Below are positions 32,718-37,482 of a stretch of 37,482 nt of DNA, in pieces (the first letter of the stretch is position 1; each line of letters begins with the position of its first letter). The stretch is from Frankiaceae bacterium. GTDB lineage: Bacteria; Actinomycetota; Actinomycetes; Mycobacteriales; SCTD01. The notes under the pieces are model-generated. The model saw only the letters and a list, made by a program, of their open reading frames with translations, did not search any database and had not been told where the DNA came from. The DNA lies in contig JAENVS010000044.1 in the NCBI GenBank assembly GCA_016650445.1, positions 1 through 37,482 on the forward strand, given 5' to 3'. The position numbers and the translations under genes were made by a program.

Positions 32718-33710
32718 ATGGGCACGCTGGGGATGGTCGGTCTCGGCCGTATGGGCGGCAACATGGCCGAGCGGCTGCGCCAGGGGGGTCACACGGTCGT
32801 CGGCTACGACCGCGCGGCCGGACATCGCGACGTGGAGTCGCTCGAGGACCTCGTCAAGGCGCTGCCGACGCCGCGGGTCGTGTGGGTGATGGTCCCGGCC
32901 GGTGAGCCGACGTACCAGACGGTCGATGCACTCGGACAGCTGCTCGAGCCGGGCGACGTCGTCGTCGATGGGGGCAACTCGCGCTACACCGACGACCAGC
33001 GGCACGCGCAGGACCTCGCGCCCAAGGGCATCGGCTTCGTCGACTGCGGTGTGAGCGGGGGCGTGTGGGGCCTGACCGAGGGCTACGCGCTGATGTGCGG
33101 CGGGACGAAGGAGCACGTCGCGCTCGTGCAGCCGTTCTTCGACGTGCTCAAGCCGGCGGGTGAGTCGGGGTTCGTACATGCCGGCGAGGTCGGCGCGGGC
33201 CACTTCGCGAAGATGGTGCACAACGGCATCGAGTACGGCCTGATGCAGGCGTACGCCGAGGGCTGGGAGCTGATGATGGCGACCGACGTCGTCACCGACG
33301 TCCCGGCCGTCATCGCGAGCTGGCAGAAGGGGACCGTCATCCGGTCCTGGCTGCTCGACCTGATGGTCAACGCGCTGCAGCAGGACGACGACCTGTCCGA
33401 GCTGCGCGGCTACGCGGAGGACTCCGGCGAGGGCCGCTGGACCGTGCAGGCGGCGGTCGACCACGCCGTGCCGCTGCCGGTCATCACCGCGGCGCTGTTC
33501 GCGCGGTTCGGCTCGCGGCAGGACGACTCGCCGGCGATGAAGATGATCGCGGCGCTGCGCAACCAGTTCGGCGGCCATGCGGTCACCTCGTCCGCCGGTT
33601 CGCACGAGAAGGGCGCCGACAGTCCGGGTGCCGACGCGCACGCCGAGGCAGGCCACGACCCGGCCGACAGCCGGCAGCGCGGCGAAGCCGGCACGCCCCC
33701 CGGCGCCTGA
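32718..33710 (+). CDS. gnd: 6-phosphogluconate dehydrogenase, decarboxylating (short, NAD-type)
   Basis: Oxidises 6-phosphogluconate to ribulose 5-phosphate in the pentose phosphate pathway. Seen: the Rossmann GLGRMGGNMAERL, VVVDGGNSRYTDD, CGVSGGVWGLTEGYALM with the substrate-binding serine and glycines, and KMVHNGIEYGLMQAYAEG with the catalytic lysine. It is of the short (about 300-residue) class, but its last ~40 residues form an Ala/Gly/Asp/His-rich tail (SHEKGADSPGADAHAEAGHD) that looks unstructured. AGGAGC precedes the ATG by 6 bases. It lies 3 bases before recF, so they are co-transcribed. Confidence 0.95.
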   Translation: MGTLGMVGLGRMGGNMAERLRQGGHTVVGYDRAAGHRDVESLEDLVKALPTPRVVWVMVPAGEPTYQTVDALGQLLEPGDVVVDGGNSRYTDDQRHAQDLAPKGIGFVDCGVSGGVWGLTEGYALMCGGTKEHVALVQPFFDVLKPAGESGFVHAGEVGAGHFAKMVHNGIEYGLMQAYAEGWELMMATDVVTDVPAVIASWQKGTVIRSWLLDLMVNALQQDDDLSELRGYAEDSGEGRWTVQAAVDHAVPLPVITAALFARFGSRQDDSPAMKMIAALRNQFGGHAVTSSAGSHEKGADSPGADAHAEAGHDPADSRQRGEAGTPPGA

Positions 33711-33713
33711 CCG

Positions 33714-34865
33714 GTGTACGTCAGCGGCCTGCAGCTCACCGACTTCCGGTCGTGGGCGGAGATCGATCTCGAGCTGGGCCGTGGACCGACCGCGTTGATC
33801 GGCGCCAACGGGCAGGGCAAGACCAACCTCGTCGAGGCGATCGGTTACACCGCGACGCTGGCGTCGCATCGCGTCGCGGCGGATGCGCCGATGGTGCGCA
33901 GCGGTGCCGACCGCGCGGTGATCCGGACCCGGGTCGAGCGCGGCGGCCGGCAGACGCTGGTGGAGCTGGAGCTCAACCCCGGCAAGGCCAACCGGGCGCG
34001 CATCAACCGCTCGCCGGTCCCGCGGGCCCGCGAGGTCGTCGGGCTGTTGCGCACCGTGCTGTTCGCGCCCGAGGACCTCTCGCTCGTGCGCGGCGACCCG
34101 TCCGAGCGCCGCCGGTTCCTCGACGACCTGCTCGTCGCGCGGGCGCCGCGGATGGCCGGCGTGCGGGCCGACTACGAGCGGGTGCTCAAGCAGCGCAACG
34201 CCTTGCTGAAGACCGCCTTCCTGGCCAAGCGGAGTGGCGGCGGTGACATGCGCACCCTCGACGTGTGGGACGCGCACCTCGCGCAGTCCGGCGCGGAGCT
34301 GCTCGCCGCGCGACTCGAGCTGGTCGAGGCGATGGCGCCGCATGTCGAGTCGGCGTACAAGGAGATCTCGAACGGCCAGGGCGAGACGGGCCTGGCCTAC
34401 AAGTGCTCGCTCGGTGACGCGATGCCCGACAGCAGCGACCGCGAGGTGCTCGGTGCCGCGCTGCTGTCGGAGCTGGCCCGGGTGCGGCCGCAGGAGGTCG
34501 AGCGGGGCGTGTCGCTCGTCGGGCCGCACCGCGACGAGCTCGTCCTGACGCTGAGCTCGGCTGGTACGCCGCTGCCGGTGAAGGGCTACGCGTCGCACGG
34601 CGAGTCGTGGTCGGTCGCTCTCGCGCTGCGACTCGCGTCGTACACCTTGTTGCGCGACGACGCCCCCGGCACGGACGGCGAGCCGGTGCTGATCCTCGAC
34701 GACGTGTTCGCCGAGCTCGACGTCGGCCGACGGCAGCGGCTGGCCGAGCTGGTGCAGGGCGCGGAGCAGGTGCTCGTCACCGCGGCCGTGCCCGACGACG
34801 TGCCCGAGGCGCTGGTCGGTGGGCGGTACGACGTGCACGACGGGACGGTGACGCGTGTCCGCTGA
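33714..34865 (+). CDS. recF: DNA replication/repair protein RecF
   Basis: SMC-like ATPase that helps load RecA at gapped DNA (383 residues). Walker A is GANGQGKTN at residues 30-38. The family segment [20 protein letters not shown] follows, then the ABC-type signature in [15 protein letters not shown] and Walker B with [15 protein letters not shown] is the start, only 3 bases after the gnd stop. The 3' end overlaps the next gene by 11 bases. Confidence 0.97.
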   Translation: MYVSGLQLTDFRSWAEIDLELGRGPTALIGANGQGKTNLVEAIGYTATLASHRVAADAPMVRSGADRAVIRTRVERGGRQTLVELELNPGKANRARINRSPVPRAREVVGLLRTVLFAPEDLSLVRGDPSERRRFLDDLLVARAPRMAGVRADYERVLKQRNALLKTAFLAKRSGGGDMRTLDVWDAHLAQSGAELLAARLELVEAMAPHVESAYKEISNGQGETGLAYKCSLGDAMPDSSDREVLGAALLSELARVRPQEVERGVSLVGPHRDELVLTLSSAGTPLPVKGYASHGESWSVALALRLASYTLLRDDAPGTDGEPVLILDDVFAELDVGRRQRLAELVQGAEQVLVTAAVPDDVPEALVGGRYDVHDGTVTRVR

Positions 34866-35418
34866 CGAGCCGGAGCAGCCGGGCAGCCAGCCGCCCGACG
34901 CGTCGACAACCGAGCCGGTGCGGGGACCCGACCTGGTGCGGGCTGCGCTGACCCAGGCCAGGGCGCGGGCGCGCGCGAAGGGGTTGGCGCCCGGGGTGAC
35001 GCCCAAGCGCCGGCTGCGTGCGGTCGAGGGCCGGTCGGGCAGCGGCGCGGATGCTCGCGACCCGGTGCTGTTCGGCGCGGCGATCCGGCGGCTGGTCGCC
35101 GAGCGCGGCTGGGAGGAGACGACGACCGCGGCCGGGGTGCTGGCCAACTGGGACCGGCTGGTCGGCCCGGAGATCGCCGACCACAGCCGGCCGGAGAGCC
35201 TGGTCGACGGGGCGCTCGTCCTCGTCGCGGAGTCGACCGCGTGGGCGACGCAGCTGCGGCTGCTTACCCGGACGATCCAGGCCCGGCTGCGCGAGCAGGT
35301 GGGCGAGGGCGTGGTGACCTCGATCGTCGTGCGCGGACCGGCCCAGCCCGACTGGCGCAAGGGTGCCTTCCGGGTCCAGGGACCGGGGGCGCGTGGCCCC
35401 CGCGACACCTACGGCTGA
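34855..35418 (+). CDS. DUF721 / DciA-like protein
   Basis: A 187-residue cytoplasmic protein of the DciA (DUF721) family, the ancestral helicase-associated factor that helps load DnaB; in actinobacteria it is always found after recF. The N-terminal ~70 residues are Pro/Glu and basic and probably disordered ([11 protein letters not shown]). The DUF721 domain spans about residues 75-165 ([54 protein letters not shown]). The GTG start overlaps the recF end by 11 bases, so translation is coupled. Mycobacterial ortholog: Rv0004. Confidence 0.92.
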   Translation: MSADEPEQPGSQPPDASTTEPVRGPDLVRAALTQARARARAKGLAPGVTPKRRLRAVEGRSGSGADARDPVLFGAAIRRLVAERGWEETTTAAGVLANWDRLVGPEIADHSRPESLVDGALVLVAESTAWATQLRLLTRTIQARLREQVGEGVVTSIVVRGPAQPDWRKGAFRVQGPGARGPRDTYG

Positions 35419-35430
35419 GCCGACGCGTAA

Positions 35431-37482
<2,052 letters not shown>

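Overview
This window is from a high-GC Gram-positive bacterium (Actinomycetia). The evidence is the GC-rich sequence with G/C at third codon positions, many GTG starts, actinobacterial families (MurJ partner pseudokinase, cytoplasmic CwlM-type amidase, DUF6049 secreted protein, mycothiol/inositol-type ino1), and a gene order that closely follows the chromosomal origin region of Mycobacterium and Streptomyces. The genus cannot be read from the sequence alone.

Layout. 1-5.4 kb: the 3' end of ino1 and its terminator, an MFS exporter, a FecR-like lipoprotein, CCA-adding enzyme and a YbaK-like deacylase. 5.5-14.2 kb: an envelope block made of a Nudix hydrolase, DUF6049 protein, MurJ lipid II flippase with an unusual C-terminal fusion, a riboswitch-controlled NlpC/P60 peptidoglycan hydrolase, a membrane pseudokinase, and a SigM-like ECF sigma factor with its zinc-motif anti-sigma factor. 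14.2-17.5 kb: a zinc-ribbon membrane protein, trxB-trxA and a CwlM-like amidase. 17.5-23.9 kb: the least conserved part. It holds a four-gene minus-strand group (small membrane ORF, GNAT acetyltransferase, two tandem membrane paralogs), then a PLP aminotransferase, Ddl-like ligase, an atypical stand-alone receiver, and a CrtA-like protein. 24.0-29.1 kb: the minus-strand parB-parA-rsmG-jag-yidC-yidD-rnpA-rpmH cluster. 29.1-37.5 kb: dnaA, the likely origin, dnaN, gnd, recF, dciA-like and gyrB (cut by the window end).

How the genes work together. The left half is mainly peptidoglycan precursor export and remodelling plus thiol redox control. The right half is replication initiation, chromosome partition and RNA/protein biogenesis. 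Genes are tightly packed: ATGA or GTGA overlaps occur at 8241, 13389, 20160, 24857, 26038, 28658 and 35641.

Most interesting signals: (i) a CRP-type palindrome followed by a c-di-AMP (ydaO) riboswitch in front of a cell-wall hydrolase gene placed between murJ and its pseudokinase; (ii) an uncharacterised four-gene locus with two four-cysteine membrane paralogs and a 48-codon ORF with a leaderless-type start; (iii) a recurring -10/start-codon arrangement suggesting leaderless transcripts, including a 25-codon ORF that overlaps the gyrB start; (iv) an inverted repeat that brackets the Nudix promoter and includes its start codon; (v) two genes (rnpA and one paralog) whose best start codon is CTG; (vi) a SigR/SigH-type promoter before trxB. 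No tRNA or rRNA gene, CRISPR array, insertion sequence or consensus parS site was seen.
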